Shown here: one piece after another, positions 17,483 to 26,578 of the stretch
How the letters are laid out: the number at the start of each line of letters is the position of its first letter
Position numbering within the stretch: position 1 is the stretch's first letter
Assembly (NCBI GenBank): GCA_900545005.1
Contig: UQXO01000001.1
Span: 1 to 64,000 of the forward strand
From: an uncultured Mycoplasmatota bacterium
Lineage (GTDB): Bacteria; Bacillota_I; Bacilli_A; RF39; UBA660
Length of the DNA: 64,000 nt
Direction: 5' to 3'
Position numbers and translations under genes: made by a program
Notes under the pieces: generated by a model
Told to the model about the DNA's origin: nothing
Database searches by the model: none
What the model saw: the letters and a program-made list of their open reading frames with translations, nothing else

Positions 17483-19558
17483 TTAGTTAGCGCTGTTTTT
17501 CTTTATGATATCTTCAGCGATAGATTTTGGAACTTCATCATAGTGATCTAGCTCCATTACAAAGTTTCCACGACCTTGGGTATTACTTCTTAGAGAAGTA
17601 GCATAACCAAACATTTCAGCTAGTGGAACCATTGCTAAGATTTGTAGAGCATTACCACGAGATTCTTGACCTAGTGGACGGCCTCTACGACTTGTTAAGT
17701 CACCCATAACATTCCCCATATATTCTTCTGGAACTGTTACAGCGACTTTCATAATTGGTTCTAGAATAACTGGTTTACATTTATTCTTAGTTTCTTTAAC
17801 TGCTAGAGAAGCAGCAATTTTGAAGGCCATTTCTGATGAATCGACATCATGGTATGAGCCATCATATAATGTAGCTTTAACATCAACCATTGGGTATCCT
17901 GCCAAAACGCCACCAGCAAGGGCTTCTTGTAAACCTTTATCAGTTACCGGAATATATTCACGAGGAACTACACCACCAACGATAGCATCAACAAATTCAT
18001 AACCTTTACCTGGATTTGGTTCAAATCTAACCCAAACATGACCGTATTGTCCACGACCACCAGATTGCTTAATATAACGTCCTTCACATTCACCAACTTG
18101 AGTGATTGTTTCACGATAAGCAACTTGTGGTTTACCGATGTTGCATTCAACATTAAATTCTCTACGCATTCTATCAACAAGAACATCCAAGTGTAATTCA
18201 CCCATACCACTGATAACAGTTTGGCCTGTTTCATGGTCAGTCTTGTATTTGAATGTTGGGTCTTCTTCTGCAAGTTTTTGAAGAGCAAGGGCCATTTTAT
18301 CTTGGTCATTTTTACTCTTTGGTTCGATTGCTTCATCAATAACTGGTAATGGGAATTCCATACCTTTCATGATGACTGGGTTCTTTTCATCACATAATGT
18401 ATCAGCAGTAGTGGTATTTTTCAAACCAACAGCAGCAGCAATTTCTCCACAGTATACTTCAGAAATTTCTTTACGAGTATTGGCATGCATCTGTAGGATA
18501 CGACCAATTCTTTCTTTTTCACCCTTAGTACTATTTAAAACGTATGAACCACTTGTTAATTTACCAGAGTAAACGCGGAAGAATGCTAATCTACCTACAA
18601 ATGGGTCTGTCATAATCTTAAATGCTAAAGCTGTAAATGGTTCATTATCACTTGGATGACGCATTATATCTTCACCAGTCTTTGGATTATAACATTCAAT
18701 TGATGGAACGTCAGTTGGAGCTGGTAAATAATCGATAACAGCATCTAGTAATAATTTTACACCAATATTTCCTAGAGCAGTTCCGCACATAACTGGGAAG
18801 AATTCAGCAGCAAGTGTACCCTTACGAATACAATGCTTAATTTCTTCAATAGTTAATTCTTCACCGCCAAGGTATTTTTCCATTAACTCATCATCAAATT
18901 CAACAACAGTTTCAACTAAATCAGAACGTCTCTTTTCTGCTTCAGCTTTTAATTCTGCAGGAATTTCAATTTCTACAGGATTTTCAGCTTGTTGTCCATC
19001 ATAATGATAAGCTTTCATAGTTACTAAATCAATGATTCCATTGAATTCAGATTCTTGTCCAATTGGCCATTCGATAGGTTTAGCATTAACACCTAATCTT
19101 TTGTCAATTGTATCTAAACTGTAAACGAAGTCTGCACCCATTTTATCCATTTTATTAGCAAAAATAATTCTTGGAACTTTGAATTCAGTTGCTTGACGCC
19201 ATACAGTTTCAGTTTGTGGTTCTACACCAGCTTGAGCATCAATTAATGCTACAGCACCATCTAGAACTCTTAAACTACGTGAAACTTCTACAGTAAAGTC
19301 TACGTGACCTGGGGTATCAATAATATTGAAACGGTATCCCTTCCAGTGTGCAGTTGTTGCAGCGGAAGTAATTGTAATACCTCTTTCTTTTTCTTGTTCC
19401 ATCCAGTCCATTTGCGACTCACCATCATGAGTTTCACCAATTTTATGTGTTACTCCAGTGTGGAATAATACACGTTCAGTAGTAGTTGTTTTTCCGGCAT
19501 CAATGTGAGCCATGATACCGATGTTTCTTACTTTGTCAATTGAGACATCTCTTGCCAT
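17483..19558 (-). CDS. fusA: Elongation factor G
   Basis: A 691-residue translocation GTPase of normal length. G1 AHIDAGKTT, G2 RGITITSAATT, G3 DTPGHVDF and G4 NKMDK are present in the first 145 residues, then domains II-V with GMGELHLD and the GGGVIPR-like GGVVPREYIPV loop. Starts 9 bases after rpsG with GTAGGAG before the ATG. Long open frames in other phases over this gene are coding shadows. Confidence 0.99.
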   Translation of the reverse strand: MARDVSIDKVRNIGIMAHIDAGKTTTTERVLFHTGVTHKIGETHDGESQMDWMEQEKERGITITSAATTAHWKGYRFNIIDTPGHVDFTVEVSRSLRVLDGAVALIDAQAGVEPQTETVWRQATEFKVPRIIFANKMDKMGADFVYSLDTIDKRLGVNAKPIEWPIGQESEFNGIIDLVTMKAYHYDGQQAENPVEIEIPAELKAEAEKRRSDLVETVVEFDDELMEKYLGGEELTIEEIKHCIRKGTLAAEFFPVMCGTALGNIGVKLLLDAVIDYLPAPTDVPSIECYNPKTGEDIMRHPSDNEPFTALAFKIMTDPFVGRLAFFRVYSGKLTSGSYVLNSTKGEKERIGRILQMHANTRKEISEVYCGEIAAAVGLKNTTTADTLCDEKNPVIMKGMEFPLPVIDEAIEPKSKNDQDKMALALQKLAEEDPTFKYKTDHETGQTVISGMGELHLDVLVDRMRREFNVECNIGKPQVAYRETITQVGECEGRYIKQSGGRGQYGHVWVRFEPNPGKGYEFVDAIVGGVVPREYIPVTDKGLQEALAGGVLAGYPMVDVKATLYDGSYHDVDSSEMAFKIAASLAVKETKNKCKPVILEPIMKVAVTVPEEYMGNVMGDLTSRRGRPLGQESRGNALQILAMVPLAEMFGYATSLRSNTQGRGNFVMELDHYDEVPKSIAEDIIKKNSAN

Positions 19559-19567
19559 ATATTTCTC

Positions 19568-20035
19568 CTACCATCTATAATGAGCAAATGCTTTATTAGC
19601 TTCAGCCATTTTGTGAGTATCTTCACGTTTCTTAACAGCTCCACCAACGCCTTTTGCAGCATCCATAATTTCGTTTGCTAATTTTTCAGACATTGTTTTT
19701 CCACGTCCATTTTTAGCATAATTTACTAACCATCTTAGAGCTAGTGATTGAGCTCTTTCTGGGCTTACTTCTAGTGGAACTTGAACATTAGAACCACCAA
19801 CACGTCTAGATTTAACTTCTAGAGCAGGCATAATATTCTTCATAGCTTCATTGTAAACTTCCATTGGGTCTTTTTTTGTTTGCTTTTCTACAATGGCAAA
19901 TGCATCATAAAGAATTTTTTGTGCAGTACCTTTTTTACCACCAATCATAAGAGCGTTTACTAGTTTAGTAACGACTTTTGAATTGTATATTGGATCAGGT
20001 AATACATCTCTTTTTACAGCACGTCTTTTACGCAT
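19568..20035 (-). CDS. rpsG: 30S ribosomal protein S7
   Basis: A 155-residue S7. The N-terminal MRKRRAVKRDVLPDPIYNS, VTKLVNALMIGGKKG, the RRVGGSNVQVPLEVSPER segment and the C-terminal REDTHKMAEANKAFAHYRW are all conserved. It nucleates the 30S head and in many bacteria represses its own operon. Located 25 bases after rpsL. Confidence 0.99.
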   Translation of the reverse strand: MRKRRAVKRDVLPDPIYNSKVVTKLVNALMIGGKKGTAQKILYDAFAIVEKQTKKDPMEVYNEAMKNIMPALEVKSRRVGGSNVQVPLEVSPERAQSLALRWLVNYAKNGRGKTMSEKLANEIMDAAKGVGGAVKKREDTHKMAEANKAFAHYRW

Positions 20036-20060
20036 AATTATCTTCTCCTTCCTTTAATTA

Positions 20061-20477
20061 TTATTTAGTTTTTGGTTTTTTAGTACCGTATTTACTACGA
20101 CCTTGTTTTCTATTATTAACGCCTTGAGTATCAAGTGTACCACGTACAATGTGATATCTAACACCGATAAGGTCCTTAACACGACCACCACGAATTAATA
20201 CTACGCTATGTTCTTGTAAGTTATGACCTTCACCTGGAATATAAGTATCAACTTCACGACCATTTGATAATCTAACACGAGCATATTTTCTTAATGCTGA
20301 GTTTGGTTTCTTTGGTGTACGAGTAGCAACTCTTGTACAAACACCACGTTTTTGTGGACTATTTGTTTCAGTTTCTTTTCTTTCCATAGAATTGAAGCCA
20401 ACATTTAATACTGGGCTCTTACTCTTTTTGGTTTTCTTACTTCTTCCTTTTCTAACTAATTGGTTAATAGTTGTCAT
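20061..20477 (-). CDS. rpsL: 30S ribosomal protein S12
   Basis: A 138-residue S12. It opens with TTINQLVRKGRSK, contains the accuracy-loop segments TPKKPNSALRK and GEGHNLQEHSVVLIRGGRVKD, and ends in a basic tail. Residues that give streptomycin resistance when mutated (the Lys of TPKKPNS and of the LQEH region) are wild type. The ATG follows GGAGGAATTTT; an upstream in-frame GTG adds nine residues and is rejected. First gene of the str operon. Confidence 0.99.
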   Translation of the reverse strand: MTTINQLVRKGRSKKTKKSKSPVLNVGFNSMERKETETNSPQKRGVCTRVATRTPKKPNSALRKYARVRLSNGREVDTYIPGEGHNLQEHSVVLIRGGRVKDLIGVRYHIVRGTLDTQGVNNRKQGRSKYGTKKPKTK

Positions 20478-20534
20478 AAAATTCCTCCTTCCATTAACAC
20501 ACATCCTGGTGTATCAATCTTATTATTTAAATTA

Positions 20535-20554
20535 GGCTCCATCGAAATAGAACC
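20535..20554 (-). promoter_or_regulatory. Hairpin with TTCG tetraloop in the str operon leader
   Basis: In the rpsL leader the minus strand reads GGTTCTAT-TTCG-ATGGAGCC, an 8-bp stem with two G-U pairs and a UUCG tetraloop. It lies about 60 bases before the start codon. It is not followed by a T run, so it is not a terminator. It may stabilise the transcript or bind a ribosomal protein; this is inference. Confidence 0.55.
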
Positions 20555-20573
20555 ATAATTAAAATTCAGTAAT

Positions 20574-20603
20574 ACTATAGCATTCTGAGGAAGAAATTGT
20601 CAA
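20574..20603 (-). promoter_or_regulatory. Promoter of the str operon
   Basis: On the minus strand a perfect TTGACA (20603-20598), 18 bases, TATAGT (20579-20574). Transcription would start near 20567, giving a leader of about 90 bases. Confidence 0.78.
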
Positions 20604-20697
20604 GCGTTTTTTGACGATAAAATTTCAATTCTAATACGCCAAACATTTTTAAAAGATAAAAGGACAGACTCGATAAAATATATATATGCAAAAGGCA

Positions 20698-20726
20698 TAG
20701 AAAAAGACCTCTTTAAAAGAAGTCTT
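20698..20726 (-). terminator. Terminator of the YfcC-type transporter gene
   Basis: On the minus strand AAGACTTCTT and AAGAGGTCTT form a ten-pair stem with a tight loop and are followed by TTTTC. It overlaps the stop codon. Confidence 0.85.
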
Positions 20727-22275
20727 AAGCATAAGTCATAATGGTAAATAAAATTAACAAAATAACTAAAACAATTACGGCAAATTTCCAAATAGCTTTT
20801 AACCATTTTTTATAAGATACATCATACATTGATAATCCTGTTACTAGTAAGACACTAGTTGGGGCTACTAAGGAAACTAAACCATTAATGGATGTCATAA
20901 TTGTCATCATCGTACCAGTATAATCAGCAAATCTTGCAGCGTAAACGCTTCCTAAGGAATAACCACTAAAACCAAAGTCAACATTGAAGAATGTTGCGAT
21001 AGCATTGGCAACACTAGCACTGAACGGATTAAAGTTAGTTCCAACAATTTTATCAACCATCGTATTAGTATAGCCACTCCAGTATGAGATAACAAACATT
21101 GTATAAGCAAGAACAATAAATAAAGCAGGTTTCAACATTTTTTGCATCCCAGCGACTACGCCATCTAAGCAATCATCCATTTTAATCTTTGTAAATAGTT
21201 TAACAAAGATTAGAATAATCATAGCGATATAGCAAATTGTAAACATATCCCATGAGCCAAGCGCACTAACCTTGCCAAGAATGTAACCAAAGATTGCATG
21301 TTCTTTGCCACCAATTGTCATTGTTACTTTTGTGATTAACCAAGTATGGAATGTATCAAAAGCTGTAATTTCAAAAGCAGAGTTCCAAGGCATATAGCCT
21401 AAAATCATAAAGACAAATAACACGATGAAGACTAAGACATAAGGCCATACTTTTCCTTTTTTCTCATCACCAGTTAATTCTAGTAAGTCAATTGGTTCAA
21501 CCGAATCGCTCTTTTCCTTCTTATGCATTTTAATTAAGAAGAAGTTTAAAAGAATATAACTTACCGCAAGAATACCAAATCTCACACCTAAATTAGTTGT
21601 AATTTTAACGTTCATTGTACTTACTAAGTAATCAAGTCCTAAAGTTGCTGTAGTTTGACCAATAAGTCCCACTAACATTGCCCCAAATGTCATTACAACG
21701 CTACTTATCTTACCATATCCTAGACGACTAGCAATACTAATTATCATCGGAATGAAGAAGAGAATTGGTAGACTTTGAGTTGCCATAGATACATATAAAG
21801 CAATAACTAAAGTATGAACGAGTGCAAACCATTTTTTTCTTGGTTTCCAGAATTCGACAGCTTTATTGATTAGAGCTTTATAACCATTAGTCTTTGAAAT
21901 AACACCGTAGAATAAACCAACTATTAGCACTAATACTACTTGAAGTAAGTAATAATTTGATGCATAGAACATTGATAAGAACATTTCATTAATACCAGTT
22001 CTAGCTGGTTCTGTAGTCGTTAAGTTTGAAGAACTAAAGGTTCCAGCTGGAATAATCCAACTGATGACGATACCAACAAGAATACAAATGGCTAAAGCTT
22101 TAAACAAGAAATGATTAGTCTTTGTGGGTTGTTTTTTATCGTTTACTACTTCTTTTTTGGAAACTACTTTTTCAGTTTTAGTTTCTTCTACAACAGGTTC
22201 TACTACATTCTCTTTTTTAGGAGCTGTTTTTGTAGTCTTAGTAGAAGTTTTCTTTTTTCCACTTTTCTTTTCCAT
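20725..22275 (-). CDS. YfcC-family (DcuC superfamily) membrane transporter
   Basis: A 516-residue transporter with a Lys/Thr-rich cytosolic N-terminal tail of about 55 residues and 11-12 predicted helices. The first helix pair with SWIIPAGTFSSS, the central NGYKALINKAVE segment and the SLPILFFIPMIISIASRLGY block are typical of the YfcC/COG1288 group of anion (dicarboxylate or amino-acid-related) carriers. Substrate unknown. The ATG follows GGAGGTAAAG. The gene has its own near-consensus promoter and its own terminator. Confidence 0.78.
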   Translation of the reverse strand: MEKKSGKKKTSTKTTKTAPKKENVVEPVVEETKTEKVVSKKEVVNDKKQPTKTNHFLFKALAICILVGIVISWIIPAGTFSSSNLTTTEPARTGINEMFLSMFYASNYYLLQVVLVLIVGLFYGVISKTNGYKALINKAVEFWKPRKKWFALVHTLVIALYVSMATQSLPILFFIPMIISIASRLGYGKISSVVMTFGAMLVGLIGQTTATLGLDYLVSTMNVKITTNLGVRFGILAVSYILLNFFLIKMHKKEKSDSVEPIDLLELTGDEKKGKVWPYVLVFIVLFVFMILGYMPWNSAFEITAFDTFHTWLITKVTMTIGGKEHAIFGYILGKVSALGSWDMFTICYIAMIILIFVKLFTKIKMDDCLDGVVAGMQKMLKPALFIVLAYTMFVISYWSGYTNTMVDKIVGTNFNPFSASVANAIATFFNVDFGFSGYSLGSVYAARFADYTGTMMTIMTSINGLVSLVAPTSVLLVTGLSMYDVSYKKWLKAIWKFAVIVLVILLILFTIMTYA

Positions 22276-22294
22276 TTTCTTTACCTCCATCTAA

Positions 22295-22322
22295 ATTATA
22301 GCACAAATCAGGCACTTGCCAA
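22295..22322 (-). promoter_or_regulatory. Promoter of the YfcC-type transporter
   Basis: On the minus strand TTGGCA (22322-22317), 16 bases, TATAAT (22300-22295). An inverted repeat (GGCACTTGCCAAGTG region, 22311-22325) overlaps the -35 box and could be an operator. Confidence 0.72.
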
Positions 22323-22433
22323 GTGTTTTTAGGTGAAATGTTTCTTCACAAAAGATTAAATACGGTTAATTATCACAATAGGTAAACTATTCATAGAAAT
22401 ATAAAGAATATTTTTAATATTTTACTTGAAACA

Positions 22434-22658
22434 TTACTTTATACGAGGATAAGCTTTTCGCTCGTTAGTAAGACTAAGTAGGTAATCGACACTTGTATTA
22501 TAAAATTTAGCTAGTTTTACTAGTCTTTCAATTGATATTACTTGAATGCCTAATTCATACTTAGAATATTGTTGTTGGGTCGTTCCTAAAACACTAGCAA
22601 TATCACTTTGTTTATAGTCTCTATCTTCTCTTATTTCTCTTAATCTTTCTATTTTCAT
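22434..22658 (-). CDS. XRE-family HTH transcriptional regulator
   Basis: A 74-residue single-domain regulator: RLREIREDRDYKQSDIASVLG then TTQQQYSKYE, the helix-turn-helix, then the SIERLVKLAKFYNTSVDYLLSL dimer helix, all classic Cro/CI type. It begins at the ATG after AAGGAAG; sixteen codons of open frame upstream are not part of it. It is divergent from the exported InlB-repeat protein gene, and an operator-like palindrome covers the -35 of that gene, so local repression is likely. Confidence 0.88.
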   Translation of the reverse strand: MKIERLREIREDRDYKQSDIASVLGTTQQQYSKYELGIQVISIERLVKLAKFYNTSVDYLLSLTNERKAYPRIK

Positions 22659-22715
22659 TTTTATCTTCCTTAAAATATCTAATTCTAAAGAAATAATCTC
22701 ATACATTATATTGGG

Positions 22716-22730
22716 TGTATTGACTATACA
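22716..22730. promoter_or_regulatory. Probable operator of the XRE regulator
   Basis: TGTAT-tgact-ATACA, a perfect 5-bp inverted repeat with a five-base core. It overlaps the -35 box of the plus-strand gene and is 58 bases from the regulator start. Size and symmetry fit an XRE dimer site. Confidence 0.55.
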
Positions 22731-22748
22731 TCTTTCTGAGTGTATATT
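22720..22748 (+). promoter_or_regulatory. Promoter of the InlB-repeat exported protein
   Basis: TTGACT (22720-22725), 17 bases, TATATT (22743-22748). The ribosome site AGGAG follows and the ATG is at 22772, so the leader is short. Confidence 0.78.
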
Positions 22749-22771
22749 ATTTATGATAGGAGAAAATAGTT

Positions 22772-23698
22772 ATGAAGCAAAATAAATTTATAATGTTGTT
22801 TCTTTTTATTTCTGTGGCGATATTCATACTAATAAAATATAATTTCATTGATAATTCTTCAATTGCAGTATACCTTGATAATATAGAAAGTACTTCTATT
22901 CCAGATAGAAATTCTAATTATATTATAGATAAAATAGTTTGCGATAATGATGCTGCAGGAACATGGGACAATGTAAATTGGAGCCTATTAGTAACTAATC
23001 TTTCCAAAAAAAGCAATTGCAAACTGCATTTTCGAAGTAAAAAAGATGTAACGGTTATTTATGATAATAATTATGTGAAAAATAATATCTTTTATGATAC
23101 TTATGTTGCCACTTGGTTTAATAGTAATGTTATTACGAGTTCTAAAACAAAATACACTATTTCTGATTATAATGATTCAAAATATTATGTATTCAGTTCT
23201 GGGAGCGATGAAACTGCAGTTGATATGGCCGCCGGATTTTTTAATTATCCTAAAAACGAAAAGTTAACTCCTGGAAATACTTATACTTTACAGTTTGAAG
23301 CAAAGGGAAATACTGATTTTATAGCATATATCAATTCAGAGCAAAATGATTTGTATAACAAAGCACGGCATATAGCTACAGTATGGCAAAAATATACTGA
23401 TACTTTTGTAGCTAGTTCTAGTAATTATTACGCTTTTTCTATTTATGGCTGGTTAAACGGTGCTGAGAGTAGGATATTAGAAGTAAGAAATTTATCATTG
23501 CAAGAGGGAAAATATGATAATTATTCAAAAGTAACTTTAAAAGAATATGATAGTTTAGGGAATTTAGCTAGTCCTAGTAGAGATGGATATACTTTTTTGG
23601 GATGGTATACTCACCCTATTGATGGAGATAAAATTTCTAGTAGTACAGTTGTAACTGATAATGTAACTTATTATGCCCATTGGCAATATAATGGTTAA
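22772..23698 (+). CDS. Exported protein with carbohydrate-binding-like domain and one InlB B-repeat
   Basis: A 308-residue protein with an N-terminal membrane helix (about 7-25), which anchors it or acts as a signal. Residues 95-255 look like a jelly-roll module of the CBM4/9 type (TPGNTYTLQFEAKGNTDF, IATVWQKYTDTFVAS, ILEVRNLSLQEG). Residues 258-305 form one Listeria-Bacteroides repeat (InlB B-repeat): YDSLGNLASPSRDGYTFLGWYT, then TVVTDNVTYYAHW. There is no LPXTG sorting signal. It is a likely cell-surface protein. The gene stands alone and is divergent from an XRE regulator. Confidence 0.78.
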   Translation: MKQNKFIMLFLFISVAIFILIKYNFIDNSSIAVYLDNIESTSIPDRNSNYIIDKIVCDNDAAGTWDNVNWSLLVTNLSKKSNCKLHFRSKKDVTVIYDNNYVKNNIFYDTYVATWFNSNVITSSKTKYTISDYNDSKYYVFSSGSDETAVDMAAGFFNYPKNEKLTPGNTYTLQFEAKGNTDFIAYINSEQNDLYNKARHIATVWQKYTDTFVASSSNYYAFSIYGWLNGAESRILEVRNLSLQEGKYDNYSKVTLKEYDSLGNLASPSRDGYTFLGWYTHPIDGDKISSSTVVTDNVTYYAHWQYNG

Positions 23699-23741
23699 TT
23701 TCAAGTATTATAAATATTGTTGCCAATTATCGACAATGACT

Positions 23742-23763
23742 AATTTGCATTCGATTGCAAATT
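23742..23763. repeat. Perfect hairpin after the InlB-repeat gene
   Basis: AATTTGCA-ttcgat-TGCAAATT, an 8-bp inverted repeat followed by GGCCAATTTTAA. It lies 44 bases after the stop. It may be a weak terminator or structured 3' end. Confidence 0.5.
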
Positions 23764-23779
23764 GGCCAATTTTAACATC

Positions 23780-23814
23780 AAAAAAAATTAGTAAATCTTT
23801 AAGAAATACTAATC
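23780..23814. terminator. Bidirectional terminator
   Basis: ATTAGTA (23788-23794) pairs with TACTAAT (23807-23813). A-run before it and CTTTTTATT after it let it serve typA on the minus strand and the InlB-repeat gene on the plus strand. Confidence 0.72.
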
Positions 23815-23820
23815 TTTTTA

Positions 23821-25626
23821 TTACTTTCTATTTACTCTAAATCTTTCATTAGGATCTAAAATCTTTTTACGAAGTCTAATTATAGCAGGAGTAACTTCTA
23901 CATATTCATCTTCTTCAATAAACTCTAAAGCTTCTTCTAAGCTAAATGTCTTAGGAGTAACTAAAGCAATTGCATCATCAGCAGATTTACTTCTGGTATT
24001 AGACATTTCTTTATTCTTGCAAGGATTAACGTTTAAATCATTATCTCTATTATGAATACCTACAATCATACCGATGTAAATATCTGCTCCTGGTCCAACA
24101 ATCATTTGACCTCTGTCTTGTAGATTATATAGAGAGTATCCTAAAGCCTTACCGGTTTCCATAGAAACAAGAACACCATTTTTACGACCTCTGATTTCAC
24201 CAGCATATGGTTTATATTCATCAAAGGAACGAACCATAATACCTTCACCCTTAGTATTGGTAATGAATGCACTACGATAACCAATCAAGCCACGAGTTGG
24301 AGCACTAAATTCTAAATGAGTATAGCCTTCTTCACCATTAGACATAACAAGTAAGGTAGCTTTTCTTTCTTGTAAATCAGAAATAATTGTGGAAGCATAC
24401 TCGCTTGGAGTATTAACAATAACAGTTTCATATGGTTCACACTTACGACCATCTACTTCTTCAAATAAAACTTCTGGCTTAGAAACACATAATTCATAGC
24501 CTTCACGACGCATTTCCTCTAATAATACCGATAAATGAAGTTCGCCACGACCAGAAACTTTGAAACCATCTGTACCAGGTAATTCTTCAACTTCTAAACC
24601 AACATTGGTCTCTAATTCTTTTTCTAATCTTTCTTTAATATGACGAGAAGTTAAGAATTTACCACTTTGACCAGCAAAAGGAGATGAGTTTACCATAAAA
24701 TTCATTGATAGAGTTGGTCTTTCAATAACAATTGGTGGAAGGGGATCAGTTATTCCTTGAGGACATAAAGTATCACCGATAGAAATATCTTTGCAACCTG
24801 CTACAGTTACAATATCACCATAATAAGCTTCATTTACTTCTTTACGTTTAATGCCTTCGTTAACAAATAGTTTAGAAATTCTAAAGGACTCAACCGCACC
24901 AGTATTACGGCATAAAGTTACCATTTCTCCAGTTTTAACTACGCCCTTACTAACACGACCAATACCTAAACGACCAATAAAAGAGTCATAGTCTAATTGA
25001 GACACTTGAAGCTGAAGATTATCTTTAACACTACCTTCATAAGGTTTTACTTGTTTTAAAACAGTATCAAGTAATGGTGAAATATCATCTTCTAAATGAT
25101 TTAAATCTAAAGTAGCTTTACCATCTCTAGCAACACCATAAACAATTGGGAAATCTAATTGTTCATCAGTAGCATTCAATTCCATAAATAAATCAAATGT
25201 CATATTAACTACTTCTTCAGGTCTTGCATCCTTTTTATCAATCTTATTAATGAAAAGAATTGGTCTTAAATTTTGTTCTAAAGCTTTCTTAAGTACAAAT
25301 CTAGTTTGAGGCATTGGGCCTTCTTTCGCATCGACAATTAGAATAACCGTATCAACGGTACGCATAATTCTTTCTACTTCACTAGAAAAATCGGCATGAC
25401 CTGGAGTATCTACAATATTAATTTTGTAATCCTTATATCTAATTGCACAGTTTTTAGAATAAATAGTAATTCCTCTTTCTCTTTCTAAGTCATTACTATC
25501 CATTACTTGTTCATGAACTACTTCATTTTCTCTAAAGACACCGTTTTGTTGGAGTAAAGCATCAACCAATGTACTCTTACCAGCATCAACGTGTGCTACA
25601 ACGGCAATATTAATAATTTTATCCAT
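23821..25626 (-). CDS. typA: Ribosome-associated GTPase TypA/BipA
   Basis: A 601-residue translational GTPase: AHVDAGKSTLVDALL (G1), RGITIYSKN (G2), DTPGHADF (G3), NKIDKKDARPEEV (G4), then domain II, the EF-G-like domains III and V (GRGELHLSVLLEEMRREG) and the TypA-specific C-terminal domain (GALFVLQ-like ETGKALGYSLYNLQDRG, MIVGIHNRDNDL). It assists 50S assembly, mainly under stress or cold. Single gene, own terminator. Confidence 0.97.
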   Translation of the reverse strand: MDKIINIAVVAHVDAGKSTLVDALLQQNGVFRENEVVHEQVMDSNDLERERGITIYSKNCAIRYKDYKINIVDTPGHADFSSEVERIMRTVDTVILIVDAKEGPMPQTRFVLKKALEQNLRPILFINKIDKKDARPEEVVNMTFDLFMELNATDEQLDFPIVYGVARDGKATLDLNHLEDDISPLLDTVLKQVKPYEGSVKDNLQLQVSQLDYDSFIGRLGIGRVSKGVVKTGEMVTLCRNTGAVESFRISKLFVNEGIKRKEVNEAYYGDIVTVAGCKDISIGDTLCPQGITDPLPPIVIERPTLSMNFMVNSSPFAGQSGKFLTSRHIKERLEKELETNVGLEVEELPGTDGFKVSGRGELHLSVLLEEMRREGYELCVSKPEVLFEEVDGRKCEPYETVIVNTPSEYASTIISDLQERKATLLVMSNGEEGYTHLEFSAPTRGLIGYRSAFITNTKGEGIMVRSFDEYKPYAGEIRGRKNGVLVSMETGKALGYSLYNLQDRGQMIVGPGADIYIGMIVGIHNRDNDLNVNPCKNKEMSNTRSKSADDAIALVTPKTFSLEEALEFIEEDEYVEVTPAIIRLRKKILDPNERFRVNRK

Positions 25627-25891
25627 AATAAAAACCCACTTCCTTTTAATACTTTTAAGATATTACTACATTTTTTTCTAAATTACAAGGAGTAAATAGA
25701 AGATTTTTTATTTCATGTTTACATTTAAATTTATATTACTTTCAATTAATTTAATCTATTATTGTTTTTTTCTTTTCCAGGAACAGCAACTTACTTTTTA
25801 TATTGTAAAGATAAAAAATAGCATTGATAATACTAATTACCAACACTATTCCAAAGTATATTTTTCTTTTTGAGTAATAATCAACAGAAAT

Positions 25892-26563
25892 TTATCTATC
25901 TTCACGGTCTTTTGCTGCCAAGATTAGTCTAAATATCTGCAACATTGAAGCTAAAACTCCGGCAACATAGGTTAAAGCTGCTGCAGTTAGAACTTCTTTA
26001 GCGCCGGCAAACTCAGAATTATCAACGATTTTGTAATCTTGCAACTTTTCTAATGCTCTACGGGAAGCATCAAACTCGACAGGCAAAGTTACAACTTGAA
26101 ATAATAAACCACAACAGGTTAGGGCGATTCCTAGGTAGATAAGTTGGAAAGCCTGCATTAAAAAGCCTATTAAAATGATATAGTAAGAAATACTTGTAGC
26201 CACGTTTACGACTGGATATATGGCACTTCTAATTTTTAAGAACGTATAAGATTCTTTGTCTTGAATAGCATGTCCACATTCATGAGCAGCCACAGCAGCC
26301 GCTGCTATAGTTTCACCATGGAAAATATCAGTCGATAAGCGAACAACTTTTTTAGTAGGGTCATAATGATCAGTTAATTCCCCTTTTATTTCAACAATAT
26401 AAATATCTTCTAAGCCATTTTTATCTAATATTTCTCTTGCCACTTCAAAGCCAGATTTCTTCTTATTATTTTCTACTCTCTTATAACGATTATAGCTACT
26501 TTGAATTTTTAACTGAGCTAGTAGAGGAATAATAATTATTAATAAAATTAGTATTGTATCCAT
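25892..26563 (-). CDS. YugP-like membrane zinc metallopeptidase
   Basis: A 223-residue protein with an N-terminal helix, the catalytic AAHECGHAIQ (HExxH) at about 93-101, and further helices around 120-165 and 195-215. The VEFDASRRALEKL segment downstream carries the third ligand region of the YugP family (PF04298). Substrate unknown. It starts 15 bases after cysS ends and is probably read with it. Confidence 0.88.
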   Translation of the reverse strand: MDTILILLIIIIPLLAQLKIQSSYNRYKRVENNKKKSGFEVAREILDKNGLEDIYIVEIKGELTDHYDPTKKVVRLSTDIFHGETIAAAAVAAHECGHAIQDKESYTFLKIRSAIYPVVNVATSISYYIILIGFLMQAFQLIYLGIALTCCGLLFQVVTLPVEFDASRRALEKLQDYKIVDNSEFAGAKEVLTAAALTYVAGVLASMLQIFRLILAAKDREDR

Positions 26564-26578
26564 TGTACTCCTTTATTT

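Noticed and set aside
17968..18339. A 123-codon open frame on the minus strand inside fusA
   Set aside because: It is an out-of-phase shadow of fusA with no ribosome site and no family pattern; EF-G covers the same DNA with full conservation.
20600..20806. A 68-codon minus-strand frame at the end of the YfcC-type gene
   Set aside because: It spans the terminator and the 3' end of the transporter in another phase and has no start signal.
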